A program made the translations under genes and the position numbers. DNA of 64,000 bases from Trametes villosa (Eukaryota > Basidiomycota > Agaricomycetes > Polyporales > Polyporaceae). Location of the stretch: NCBI GenBank assembly GCA_002964805.2, contig PUDQ02000001.1:2628001-2692000 (forward strand), written 5' to 3'. Shown here piece by piece: positions 1-10,774 of the stretch. Position 1 is the stretch's first letter. Each line of letters starts with the position of its first letter. A model generated the notes under the pieces. The model saw only the letters and a program-made list of their open reading frames with translations. It was not told the origin of the DNA and made no database searches.

Positions 1-408
1 GGGAACTCTCCCTCGCCCGCATCGATTCGGCCAGAAGTCCTCTCCTCCAAATATAAGCCACCCCGCCCACCGTCCACGACCAACGTTGCTTCGCACAGGC
101 CCAGTCTGCCTCCGTCATCCGCTTGTCAGGGACCAGCGTGCAGGCGGTGGGCAGGTGGGGGGTTCGAAGCCCGTGCTGCGCAGCGGACGTGTGGCTACCG
201 AGTCACTGCCGGCGGGAACGCTCACACGGCCCACGGGGCGCGAGTGGGCGCGAATATCGCTGTCAAAATGCGACCATCGGAATCACGCAAGGTATGCAAC
301 TATGCCTATTCCGGGGGAGATAAATATACAAGCACCGTCCAAACGGCCACCATCCAACGTAATCGTGACCAATGCCCGACACACTGCAGCTGCTCAGCCT
401 CGACTGCA
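1..408. other. Window edge, no gene recognised
   Basis: I see no supported gene here. There is a TATA-like run (atataa) near base 51 and several short overlapping reading frames, none resembling a known family. The 3' flank of the NIPSNAP gene lies at the right end. Confidence 0.4.
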
Positions 409-1677
409 TTACTTCAAAGGGCTGAACGAGAGAGGCTCCAGGATGCGGGAATCCATGAGCATCGAGTACTCAGCAGTCTGAAGTCGACATACGTCAATCA
501 ACAGTCGTGGCACGGAAGATCGCGCAAACTACTTGCCTTCGACACAGTCTCTGACCATCCATCCAGCTGCCAAGCCTTCTCGCGCGTGTCCTTGCGAGTT
601 TGCAGGTCCCTGGTTGTAAGGTTAAAGCGGTCCAGACTAAGTGACACGATCGCCAGGAACAAGAGAATGGAAGCCGCTTACGGGTATTGCCACAAGTGGT
701 GGACCTGATGCAACCGACCCACTTGCGAGAACCAGGCGCCGACGGGCTCAACGAACTTCCTGCGGGCTTCAATGCCCTTCCGCCTGCATGGAGGCATGAG
801 TGATGATCGGCAGTATGGGCGCTTGTGTATCTCACCAGGCGTGTTCCCACTGCAGCAGGGCACCAGGATGGAGCTGGTAAGTACGCAGCTCGAAGATGCC
901 GCCCTCGGTGCGGGGCGGGGTTGTCGGGAAGAATGCGAATTCTTGGCAGAGCTGCTGAGACCGGCCATTCAGGTAGGGAATCAGCTTGCTGTAAGCCTTA
1001 AGGTGCTATAGCGTGATTGATTTGAGCTCCAACCCATGCCCACAAACAGCGGAGATGATCTACCTCGGAGCCTTTAATCTTCTGAATGGTCTTGTCATAG
1101 CCGGAGTAGTTCTCATATTCTAAGACATGGTCTGCCGACGTGCGTGAGTACCACGGCAGTCGGGTGTATACGGCTAGAAGGCACGTACAGAACGTGTCCT
1201 GTTCGCCGACGACGGCCTCCCAGCTACCAGAAAGCTTGACGTGGAGCTCCGGGTCGTCCTTGATGGCCGTGTAGTACGCCTCTCTATAGGTGCACGTCAA
1301 CGAGAGAACAGCGACATGACCGATGAGTTACTCACGCGGCCTTCTTGTATTCCTTCGACTGCCGAGGGCTTCACCTTGTGCACTGGCGGCGTCGTTGCGT
1401 TCGTTACGCGTCCCCATCAAAAATGACCCACAAGCACTCACCTTCGAAGCCGTGGATATACTTGCCACGCGCGACGAGCCTGCCATGCTGCTGAATTTGC
1501 ACGTCACCCTCTTGTTTCGCTTCCTCCGATCCATGCAGCAGAGACTACACGTTCTCGCGTCACCTCCTTGACGTCCACCCCAGCTGTATGCCTTACCTGC
1601 ACCGAGATTGCACGTCGCGTCTGCACTAACGCCGCAGCGTTCCGCCTGACCGCCTGGGTGCTGAGACGGGCCAACAT
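409..1677 (-). CDS. NIPSNAP family mitochondrial protein
   Basis: Seen: start at 1677. Exon 1 (1597-1677) encodes 27 residues beginning MLARLSTQAVRRNAAA, a typical mitochondrial presequence (Arg, Ala, Ser, no acids). Spliced reading continues through FEVHKVKPSAVEEYKKAA, EAYYTAIKDDPELHVKLSGS, GEQDTFYHVLEYENYSGYDK, IFELRTYQL, WRKGIEARRKF, VHHLWQYP and TREKAWQLDGWSETVSK, ending at TAA 409-411. Two ferredoxin-like halves with the ELRTY core and the Y-D-K-T segment are characteristic of NIPSNAP. Known of the family: mitochondrial matrix-associated proteins, in animals linked to mitophagy signalling; the fungal role is unclear. About seven exons. The last intron appears to use a GC donor. It is divergent from the plus-strand gene at 1994, with a shared 316-nt intergenic region. 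Confidence 0.9.
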
Positions 1678-1993
1678 CGTGCGCGTAGCTTGAGGTGGTG
1701 GTGATCGAACGAGCGTGTAGCGTTGCGCAAGCAGCCTGGTCGTCAGAGAGAGCGAGCGGTCGACAGGAAAGGGAAGGAGATGGGCGGTTGAAGGCGGTTG
1801 AAGGGCGTGCGGAGGTGGCGGGCTTAGAGGACGCGCGCGGCGATGTGGAGGCCATCATATGACGTGGGCGGGGCAACCGCTTGGCCCACGTGGGATAGGC
1901 GCGCGTTGTGGACGCCGTCAACGATGAGCTCGAGCGTTTGATCGACGCCCGTCCCATCTTCCTCCGCGTCCGCGACGACCGCCGCGGCTCGCC

Positions 1994-3927
1994 ATGATCA
2001 CCCTCCGGCAAATCTCCCGCGCGGTGCAGACCGTCGCGGTGCCGCTCCTCCTCGCGGTTGTCGCTCGCTACTTCTTCGGCGACCAGGTCGAGGAAACTCC
2101 GCCCTCGCTTTACCGCCCGCTGCTTGCCGATATCGACTTCGTTCCGAGAAGGCTGCCGGTGACCTACCTCGCAGGCGTACCCGAGCTCGATCCCTACGAA
2201 CGCGTCTCCGTTGTGCAGAACAGCACCGGGCCACCGGACACGACGGCTGTGATACTGAACTGGTCGCGCTTCCCGAACGTCTTGCTTATCACGTCCCTGC
2301 TCTGCGGAGAGTGGCTGGACAACACCATCGCGCAGGTGTACATATGGAACAACCATGTCAAGCAGCTGAGATATGAAGTGTGCATATCATTCCGTTTCTT
2401 CTATCTGCGCTGTGATACGACGACGTCGACCACAGGATCTGAAGAACACGGGTTGCCCGCGGTCTAAGATACGCATACACAACGCACCGTCGAACGCGCT
2501 CTTCCAGGGGCGGTATCTCGCATGCGCGCAGGCTAACACGCCGAATTGCTTCATCCAGGTGAGCTTATGTCTTGCCGGTGTCTCTGAGGCAGGCAGAAGT
2601 TGACTATGGTTATCGTCCAGGATGACGACTATCTGGTTCGTTCCGAAATCATCCAAACTCTGCGTGCGCGCATCACGGAACCAGGCTCGCCCGGAGCTAT
2701 ACACCTCCTTCCGTCGCACGAGCATCTGTCAACGTCGCTTCGCGAAGCTCACGTTAAGTCGCCGGACGCGTCCCATCTCGCCGACATTCACACTTCCTTC
2801 GCCTGGTTGGGCTATGGCACAATGCTCCGCCGGTCTGAGGCGCAACGGTTCTTGAATCTCATGCGCTACCTCAAGACCGCCGATGATGAACTCAAGATGG
2901 CGGACAATTTCTTCTCCATCCTGAGCAACCGCGTTCCCGAGGTCTGGTTTGACCAAGGGTTCGAGCTCGGCGGAGGGCAGGCATTCACGGTGGGCTCGGA
3001 AGGCGATGAGCGCAACAATAATTACACCGTATGTGCGTTTCATAACATCTTCGGGGATTACACTGATCCTGAGCTCACTTTAGCTCAGAGCTACACGCTA
3101 TCTTGAGTCGTTGGCACAATGCGGTCGTGCCTCGTGCGACGCTCCGGCAACCGACTCCGACCAAGGACGGCCGACGCCGCCATATGTCTCCCTCGACAAG
3201 TCATATAGCCCTTCTCAGAAGACCCGCGCAGCATGCCGTGGGTCTGCATGCGTGCTGGAGACTAATATCCGCTTAGCACCCGAGACGGTGTCTCATGAAG
3301 CCACCAACGCCAATGATATCCTCGCCATCGAACGCCGCAACGCTGACGTCTTGGGGGAGTCCGGGAAGTCAAACTACCTCAAGCACCCGCCGTCAAACGC
3401 CGTCGACCTGAAAGCCGAAACGGCATTCCGGAGCTTCGCACGTACGCTGCATTTGTTCCATTGCCGGATAGCCGTGCGGACCTCTAACGTTGTCCAACAA
3501 GATGCCGCGGAGGGCGACGCGATATCGCTCGACGTTCTCACGGACATCAGTGACGCTCGCGAGTGGACAGCGGTCGAACTTGTGTGGCTCGTGAGCGCCG
3601 CTACGGAAGACATCCTGCAGGCCTGCGCGTTCGAGTCGTCAGCTGACGGGGTCACCTGGGTATTCCGCTTTTCCTGGACTGTATATGGCGCCTGGATAGC
3701 TGACGACGTTACAGCATACCGCCGCACACACCCCCATTTGCTACGCCACCACTCGTGAGGCCACGATCGAAGACGAGCAGGTGCCGTTGCAAGAGTGCAG
3801 CGTCCAAATGGTGCTCGGCTCTAGTGCGCTGCACCTGCGGGCGACCGGCCGCTATTTCAGGGCTCGGCTGAAAGAGGATAAGGCGGCGAGATGGGTGGTG
3901 GCGGAGGTGTGGCTGCGGGGGCTGTAG
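1994..3927 (+). CDS. Glycosyltransferase-like type II membrane protein with C-terminal beta-sandwich-like domain
   Basis: Seen: exons 1994-2377, 2436-2558, 2621-3028, 3084-3441, 3502-3659 and 3715-3927, joined in frame; the 3442-3501 intron is less certain. Residues about 10-28 are hydrophobic, a likely signal anchor. The middle part has a GT-A-like reading: AVILNWSRFPNV, a segment from ALFQGRYLACAQ to PNCFIQ, then DDDYLV (a DxD-type metal-binding motif), then WFDQGFELGGGQ and GSEGDERNN. The C-terminal part (VELVWLV..FESSADGVTW..GRYFRAR..VAEVWLRGL) resembles a galactose-binding-like fold. I recall this arrangement from conserved uncharacterised Agaricomycete proteins. A secretory-pathway transferase is inference; substrate unknown. 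Confidence 0.75.
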
Positions 3928-4331
3928 GATGGGGATAGGCTGTGATTGGATGTACAGTACACGTACGTTGCCGGACGTTGTGTGGGCCATGCTAGAGGCC
4001 CCTCCGCTTCGCCGATTGGTGCACGCCTGCTATTGGTCAGATAACAGCGACCGTAGGTGCTGTCGACATCTGGTTTCATTTTTCTCGGCCGCGCTCGTTG
4101 TTACTGGCCGATGGATTTGAAAGAAGAGGATGAATGCCGGATTCCGCCATTCGCGCCGGGTGACAGGCTGTCCCATGCTAGCCGGCGACGCCGCCTCACC
4201 AGCGTCGATCGTGACTCGCGCGGGTTCACCCTAAACCACCCCGCACGCCGGTGGCGGGCACGACTCCGAGCCGCCCATGGCCATCTATTCAGTCTCGAGT
4301 ATGCCTGTCAACCTCTCTGAAGTCGACCACC

Positions 4332-5928
4332 ATGTTTCGTCAGGTTACGGTCTCCTCTAAGGCTTCCCAGAAGCGCCTCGCGCGCAACATTGGCTCATCT
4401 GCGGTGCTACGACATGCGGAGGTGCTGCCGGATCTCGCGGGCTCGGCGAGCAGCTTACGGGATCGAATCAAGGTGCGAGGGTCTTGCAAAGGATCTCTGC
4501 GGGGCTCACTAACGCGAGATCACGTCTCGCGCCATCAGCGTAGGATCTCGAGCATAGACGCAGAGCGCGGCCCCAGTGTCTCCCCATTTCTCGTCGACTC
4601 CTTTGACCGGCGGCACAATTACCTGCGGATCTCGCTCACCGAGCGGTGCAATCTCCGATGTGCGTTTCCGTCTCCGACCTCTTCGTATTGCAGCAGGAGC
4701 GCACACGCCCGCTCTACCTGTACGAAACACCTCGTGGAGATGCAGCTGACCTGCCCTCACAGGTTTCTACTGCATGCCGAGCGAAGGCATCGAGCTATCA
4801 CCGCCGGAGCACATCCTCTCGGACGACGAGGTGATTCGTCTCGCGACATTGTTCGTCAAGAGCGGCGTGACAAAGATACGCCTCACCGGTGGCGAGCCAA
4901 TGGTCAGGAAGGGCATAGTGGACATCGTCGGTACGTACACCCATTGCCAATGCGTTTCAAGCACACCGAGCAAGTCCGGACGTCGCTGACGGCGTGCCCG
5001 AGCAGGCCGCCTGCACGAGCTACGGAGATATGGGCTGCAATCCATTGGGATGACCACGAACGGAATCGCGCTCCACCGGAGACTACCTGCCCTGGTTGCG
5101 AACGGCTTAACCCATATCAACATAAGGTTTGCACCGCTCGCCGCCGTCTGCGGCACGAGAGATTAACAGTGCCCCCTCAGCCTGGATACTCTTGACCCTT
5201 TCAAGTTTGAGATCATGACGCGCCGGATGGGCCACGATGCGGTGCTGCGGTCACTGGAGACGGCGCTCGCGTCTCGAGACCTCCAGTCGGTGAAACTGAA
5301 CGTCGTCGTGGTCAAGGGTCTCAACGACCACGAGGTCCCGGACTTCGTGGAGATGACGCGGGCGAGCCCGCTCTCTGTGCGCTTCATCGAGTTCATGCCC
5401 TTCACAGGTGCGCCTATGCCCAGGCCCCATCTCTTGGGGCAACGTAAGTTGACTCGCCCCGTGATGCAGGGAACAAATGGGACAAGGCGAAGATGGTCCC
5501 CTCCTCCGAATTGCTCGAGCGCATACGCGCACGGTACCCCGCAGCCCGCAAGGCCCCCGACGAGCTGAACGACACCGCGCGTTCTTACCTCATACCCGGC
5601 CACGCTGGGAGTTTCGGATTCATCAGCAGCATGTCCGACCACTTCTGCGGATCGTGCAACCGACTGAGGCTGACGGCGGACGGCCAAATCAAGGTATGCA
5701 CTGGACCCTGCACCGTACGCAGTCCGCACCATTCACCCGCGACATGTCTAGGTGTGCCTCTTTGACGCCAAGGAGATATCTCTGCGGGACGCGATGCGTG
5801 CAGGGGCAAGCGACGACGTGCTGCTGTCAACCATTGGACGCGCCGTGTCAAGCAAGAAGGAGAAGCACGCGGGCATGGAGGACATTGACGTCGTGACAAA
5901 TCGGCCAATGATCCTCATCGGCGGTTGA
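4332..5928 (+). CDS. GTP 3',8-cyclase, MoaA/MOCS1A module of molybdenum cofactor synthesis
   Basis: Radical-SAM enzyme of the first Moco step, which with MoaC converts GTP to cyclic pyranopterin monophosphate, in mitochondria. Seen: start 4332 ([19 protein letters not shown], presequence-like). The 4Fe-4S SAM motif RCNLRCFYCMP is rebuilt across the intron 4660-4762. Next come [39 protein letters not shown] and [16 protein letters not shown], then the second cluster [20 protein letters not shown] (three Cys). The reading ends PMILIGG-TGA (stop 5926-5928). A C-terminal Gly-Gly is required for activity in this family. The stop overlaps a good splice donor (gttgagt, 5924-5930) whose use fuses this module in frame to the MoaC module at 6015. 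About seven exons. Confidence 0.93.
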
Positions 5929-6014
5929 GTATTCTCCTGCCCCAGCGTGTTCGCCAGGGACGACCCGATCCTGATTCCCTTGCCCCGGCTCCTCGTCCGC
6001 GTCCGCGCAAATAG
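5924..6014 (+). promoter_or_regulatory. Facultative intron joining MOCS1A to MOCS1B
   Basis: Seen: donor gttgagt at 5924-5930, acceptor aaatag ending at 6014, length 91 nt, with a ctgat branch-like sequence inside. Unspliced, the frame reads ATC GGC GGT TGA. Spliced, G at 5923 joins GT at 6015, giving ATC GGC GGT ATG and running straight into the MoaC frame. There is no ATG between the TGA and 6017. Whether it is spliced, retained or both is inference. Confidence 0.6.
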
Positions 6015-6820
6015 GTATGCACCGCCCCGTCCCTCGCCGGTCAATTTCGCGCGCGCCGGGTTTGCTCCCCTTCGACCTGCTCTCGGCCACGTGCGCTCGT
6101 ACCACGGCAGCCCGCTGTTTCAGCACCACCGTTGCCACCGGAGACGAGAGGGCAGACACAGCTTCGCGCACCCCACGCCTCACGCACCTCGATGAGTCAG
6201 GGCGAGCCTCCATGGTGGACGTGGCGCACAAGCAGCCGACGCGCCGTGTTGCCTCCGCCTCGGGACGCATCACTATTCCGAAGATTGCGTACGAACTCGT
6301 CACGGGCGAGCGCGGCCCAGAGAAGCACGGCGAAGATCCCCGCACCAACGCAGACGCCGCTATTCTAGAGAAGGCGCGGGCGAAGGCAAGGGCAAAGGGC
6401 GACGTGCTCACCGTCGCGCAGCTTGCCGGGATCATGGGCTGCAAGCGCACGGCGGACCTCATCCCCCTCTGCCACCCGCTCCAGCTCTCGCACATCCAAG
6501 TGACGCTGCACCCCGAGGTCCAAGGTGGGCCCGCGGCCGAAATCGCGCCTCGGGCCGGGCCCGACGCGTCTGCGGACGCCTCGTGGTCCGATACCGGGCT
6601 GCCCCCGGTCGTCTACAGCATCGTCTGCCGCGCGACGGTCGCGTGCGAGGGGAAGACCGGGGTCGAGATGGAGGCGCTGACTGCGGTCTCGGTCGGGCTC
6701 CTGACAGTGTGGGACATGCTCAAGGCCGTTGCTGGGCGGGAGATGGCGATCGGGGAGGTCATGGTGACGCGCAAGGAGGGCGGCGCGAGCGGGAGCTTTG
6801 TGCGGAAGCCTCGGGCGTAG
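6015..6820 (+). CDS. Cyclic pyranopterin monophosphate synthase, MoaC/MOCS1B module
   Basis: MoaC converts the MoaA product to cyclic pyranopterin monophosphate. Seen: an uninterrupted frame from ATG 6017 (or from 6015 if spliced to MOCS1A). The first 40 or so residues look like a second, internal mitochondrial presequence, with ARTTAARCFSTT as a processing-site-like stretch. The MoaC core follows: SMVDVAHKQPTRRVASASG, LAGIMGCKRTADLIPLCHPL, VACEGKTGVEMEALTAVSV, WDMLKAVAGREMAIGEVMV. The C-terminus is GGASGSFVRKPRA. One exon, 267 residues from ATG 6017. It could be the distal half of a fusion protein (as the Aspergillus cnxABC gene is described), the second cistron of a MOCS1-type transcript, or a separate gene; spacing favours the first two. 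Confidence 0.93.
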
Positions 6821-7545
6821 CGTGTACCGTGTACCGTGTACCGTGGCGGGTGGCGTCGGGCGGTGCGACGTCTCGGCGGGGTGGCTCTTCGCCCAGACGT
6901 GAATCAACGGCCTTCGCAGTCGCCCCGAGAGTTCGAAACGCTAAGTAAACTGCCCATGCCGGAGCCCGGTGCCCAGTGCCCAGGGCGGGCTGCGTGCGAC
7001 GACTGTGCGCGTGGATTAGACGTGCTGAGCTGTACATGCGGAACCCGGATCTCACGAGCGTGACATACGCTTTATGGCATGTGCGATGGATATATGTTCG
7101 ACGCCGAGGCGTCGGTAGGTACCTTGTACCTGAGCGTTGTGGCACGGCGGTCGACGCACGTCAAATATGTCCGTATACTCGGAACCCAGGGGCGGAGATT
7201 GCAAAGTCCTGGCAGGGTCCTAGGGTCTTGGGAGTCATGCGTGCGCGGCGACAGAACTGCGCGGTGTGAACGGGTTGTTAATTATACGCAGACCACTATC
7301 AGTGTAATAGTACTATAAGGATAGCAAGAGCAATTAGCGACTAGAAGAAGCGAGTAGGAGGCCGGAGATGCGGAAACACGGATCGGGGAGGCAGCAGTAC
7401 TAACCAATGCTACGGATAGAGAATAGTAAATAACCTAGTGCTACAGTTTTGTAGAAGCGAGGCGGATGAACGGTGCAAAAAGTCTGCTGGGCCAGCCGGG
7501 TCCGCTCAAACGAGGCGATGGGGCGGGGTCGTCGTCGGATGCGCT
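6821..7545. other. Intergenic, with short tandem repeat
   Basis: This is the convergent space between the MoaC module (+) and the GNAT gene (-). Directly after the MoaC stop there are three copies of a 7-bp unit (cgtgtac) at 6821-6841. I see nothing else; the A/T-rich part at 7260-7450 is probably 3' flank. Confidence 0.5.
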
Positions 7546-8774
7546 TCACCAGTGTCCCCGGTCGGCGCCGACGAAGCCGAGCTCGAGCGAATCCTCGACG
7601 GCGTCAGGCTTGTCCTTGCCGCAGAGGCCCGCGAAGCCGACGCGGTCGTACACGCGCTGCGCGCTGTTTTCATGTCCGACGTAGAGCACGACAGACTCTT
7701 TTCCAACATTAAAGAGCAGCCTAAAAGGGACGGTCAGCCCTGGGCGAGGCACAGCATGCCAAGGATGAAACTCACTGGGCCGTGACCTCGCGCACGAGGT
7801 ACTCGGCGCACCCGCGCCGCCGCCAGCGTGGGGTGGTGTAGACCTTGGTGATCGCGGACACTCGGTGGCTGTTCCGCGTGACGGCGCAGATGGTGGTGAT
7901 GTCGCCCGCGGCGTCGTACACCCAGAGGAGGCCCTTCGCGATGAGCTCGCGAGCCTCAACTCGCGCGCGCTCGATGGTCAAGGGGAAAAAGATCTGATGT
8001 GCAGCAGCGAGATCCGGGGTCAGCTTCTGGGACTGCAAGCGCGCTCAGCGCTCAGGCAGGGCCGGCGGCACGTACCGAATCATCCGCGAACTCCTTGCAG
8101 AGCTGTGCGACGGACTCGAGGTCCGCTGCGGTCGCCTTTCTCAGTTGGTGGCCCTCCGGAAGGGACGCGTCGGACTCGCGGAAGGTGCGGGCGGTGCAGT
8201 ACGAGAAGAGCGCGGCGTAGAACGGCTCGGGCTCGACCGTGAAGCCGGTGAGCTGCGTCCAGGTACGCGCGAACGCCTTGACGAGCGTGGTGAGGCCGAA
8301 GACCGAGTAGACGCGCTCTGGGGGGACGCAGCAGTTCAGGTGCGCGGTGACCTCTGAGATGCGGGGGCCGAGCCACGCGCTGGAGGACGCAGAGACGCGG
8401 TTGGGCGTCCAAAGGAAGATCGGATAGTCGCCCAGCGTCCAGTCGACGCACGCAAGGATGAGGTCGAGGGTGGGCGGGCCTGATGGGGATGCGGTGCTCC
8501 ATACAGTGAGCCAGAAGGCACTCTCAGTCGGGTGCGGGGCGTACGCGTCCGCATCAGCCGAGGAGAGGCGCGCGTATACATCGGACTCGGACGTGAATTC
8601 GAAGCCGCTGAGCGCCGACTGCGCGTCGACGCGCTTGAGGGCGTGCGCGAGGACGATGTTGGAGGAGGCCTCGTGCCGGCGGAGGAATGGCGCCGTATAT
8701 GACAAGAAGCAAGAAGCAGAGTCGTGCTGGAGAACGAAGACGCTGCGGGAGCTGGACGCGTTAATGCCGGGCAT
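7546..8774 (-). CDS. GNAT family N-acetyltransferase
   Basis: Seen: ATG at 8774. A long first exon (8774 to about 8076) holds a 230-residue N-terminal part with SAFWLTVWSTASPSGPP and WTLGDYPIFLWTP. The second exon starts SQKLTPDL after the acceptor near 8038, and the last exon (LLFNVGKESVVLYVGHENS) ends at 7546. The C-terminal part is a GCN5-type fold: VTRNSHRVSAITKVYTTPRW, then RRRGCAEYLV (acetyl-CoA pyrophosphate loop, R-x-x-G-x-A), then HENSAQRVYDRVGF. The family transfers acetyl from acetyl-CoA to an amine; substrate unknown. Similar two-part proteins occur as multigene families in mushrooms (recalled). Confidence 0.85.
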
Positions 8775-10774
8775 GGTGATAGAGCGAGAATGAGACGGTG
8801 GAATTATGAGTGTCGGACGACGGGGATAGGATAGTGCTCTGTCTGAGCGTGCTTTTGGATATATAGGCGGTGTGGTGGGCCGAGGAGATGAGACTGGGAG
8901 GCCGGTCGGAGGGCGGGAGGCGGAGCGGTGGTGGACGAGTCGACATGACCTGCGGAGGCTTTTATGTGGACGAGGTGAACAGCCATGTCACGAATAAACG
9001 ACAAGAGTCGGAAAATGGGCGATTCCTGGTTTGGACGCGGACCAGGCGTCTGCGGGGATTGCGGCGGGGTACTGCCTGTGATGACGGTGAGTTACAGCTG
9101 GAAATCGAATCGGACAGGAATCTGAGCAAGGCCCACCCAGTGTTCCGGGTCTCTGACTCGCCGGGCGGTGGGCGCAGGAGGGGGATGGGTGATGCCATTC
9201 TGCCCCAGGCCATGAGTAAGTGCTGGGGCCCTCCGAGTCCGAGCGCAGGAGCGCCGTCAATTTTCGTCGGCGAGAGACGCTACGGCTGGACAGCATCATT
9301 GGTCATGGCTGTCCCTCCTCGGCGACACCGACGATTTCGCGTGTGTTGTCGCGTACGACGGCGAGGGCCAGCGAACAACGCTCTCGAGTCGGTGCGCTAT
9401 CCCTGAACGGGTTACATAAACTCGAGGGGACTTCGCATCTGGAGAGATGGCCTGACACCTCCACAAGATCTCCTTGCCTGCATCTGTCCGGATGTGCCCG
9501 TCAGCCGGCTGTAGTTCCCGGCCTGGCAGAGTGACGCAGGGGTGGGCGAGGGGTTGAGCCGTGTTCCGAGGCGATGCGCACCGGTCGGCGACGTGGATTT
9601 GCAGTGGGTTTCAGCGAAGAGCGGGAGGACGAGACGGAGAGACGGTTGCGGGCGCCTGGCTGGCCGCTCGCACTGCTCTGAATCGTCGGATGGCTCCAGC
9701 TCAGACTCTCATCAGCCCTGCGCGCGGCTTGAGCCTCCAGCTCGTCTGGACGCCGTCGCTCTCCTCCCGACGCCTCGCTCGTTCTCACCAACACCGCTGG
9801 CGTTCTCAGGTCGCCGGCCAGCGCTGACCATCACGCGCTGCTCCGGCCCACGGAGACGTGAGGAGGGTAGTAGGTACGGCATCGGTATCTGCTTCACCCG
9901 CAACCACCGTGATATCTGGGATCTGGATAGCTCGATCCCAGTCCCAGTCCGAGTCAACCAGCCGTATTCCATTAATTCATGACGCCCACAACGTCCACCA
10001 CGCGCCCAGACAGTTGAGTATCGCTTACCCGCCGTCAATATCACCTTGCACTGCTCCCGAGCACGCTCCTCCCAGTCCCAAGCACCCCGACGTTGGTCCG
10101 ACGTCGGTCGACCTGGCCAGGGTGCGGCTAATACTACGCTCGGACGAGGATAGGCCTGACTCCACCTTTGCCCTACCCGTTCCAACCCCGGTCTCGCCGT
10201 TCATCCTGAAGTTTGCACGGGCCTGTTCGCAAAACGTCGGCCCTGGCCGTTGACAGGCATGATTATTGGTTATCCAGATCTCCCGCGCGTCGTTCATCAG
10301 TCTTGCTTCTTGTCCGCGCTGCTGCGCACGGCATCCCCACAGATTCCGGCAGCACCACCACCACCATTTCACTTCGCGCCATCCGCATATCCAAAACGGC
10401 GCAAGAACTGGCGGCGCAGCCGGCCCTCGCCTGCGTGCCTTCCTCATATGCCGTACCGTGCCCCGCCCGCTCCGACCCCGTCGCGATGCGCACACCGCTG
10501 GAAAGATCCAGGGCCCGTCGGCCGCAGTCCTCCATTCGACCCAAACATTGCTAACAGACAGCCACTCCACGCCGCGCTGTTGTAATCAGCTCGCGCGCGT
10601 TGATAGATCCCCCAGGCAGATGTGAATACTACAACAAAACCGTTCCCACAGCCGTGCTAGCCCAAACGTGTTCCTAATTGACCGACCCGCCGCTGTTCGC
10701 CTATGCGTTCCATTCAGACCACGCCCTTGTACACAATTGCGCCCTCTTCCGATGTCATCGTTACGTTCTGCCCG
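8775..10774. other. Two-kilobase region without a recognisable gene
   Basis: Several frames are open here (for example 178 residues on + at 8870-9406, and 157-181 residues on - at 9712-10185 and 10025-10570), but they overlap each other, are rich in Arg/Pro/Ser as random GC-rich frames are, and match no family I know. The left end must hold the GNAT promoter and the right end the amidase 3' flank. A fast-evolving gene cannot be excluded. Confidence 0.4.

Noticed and set aside
140..175. tRNA-like B-box (ggttcgaagcc) near 156-166
   Set aside because: No A-box, acceptor stem or anticodon arm could be folded around it, so it is not called a tRNA.
5926..5928. TGA after the MOCS1A Gly-Gly as a sequencing error or inactivating stop
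   Set aside because: The stop follows exactly the family's functional C-terminal Gly-Gly and overlaps a splice donor that restores the frame, so it fits known MOCS1 organisation.
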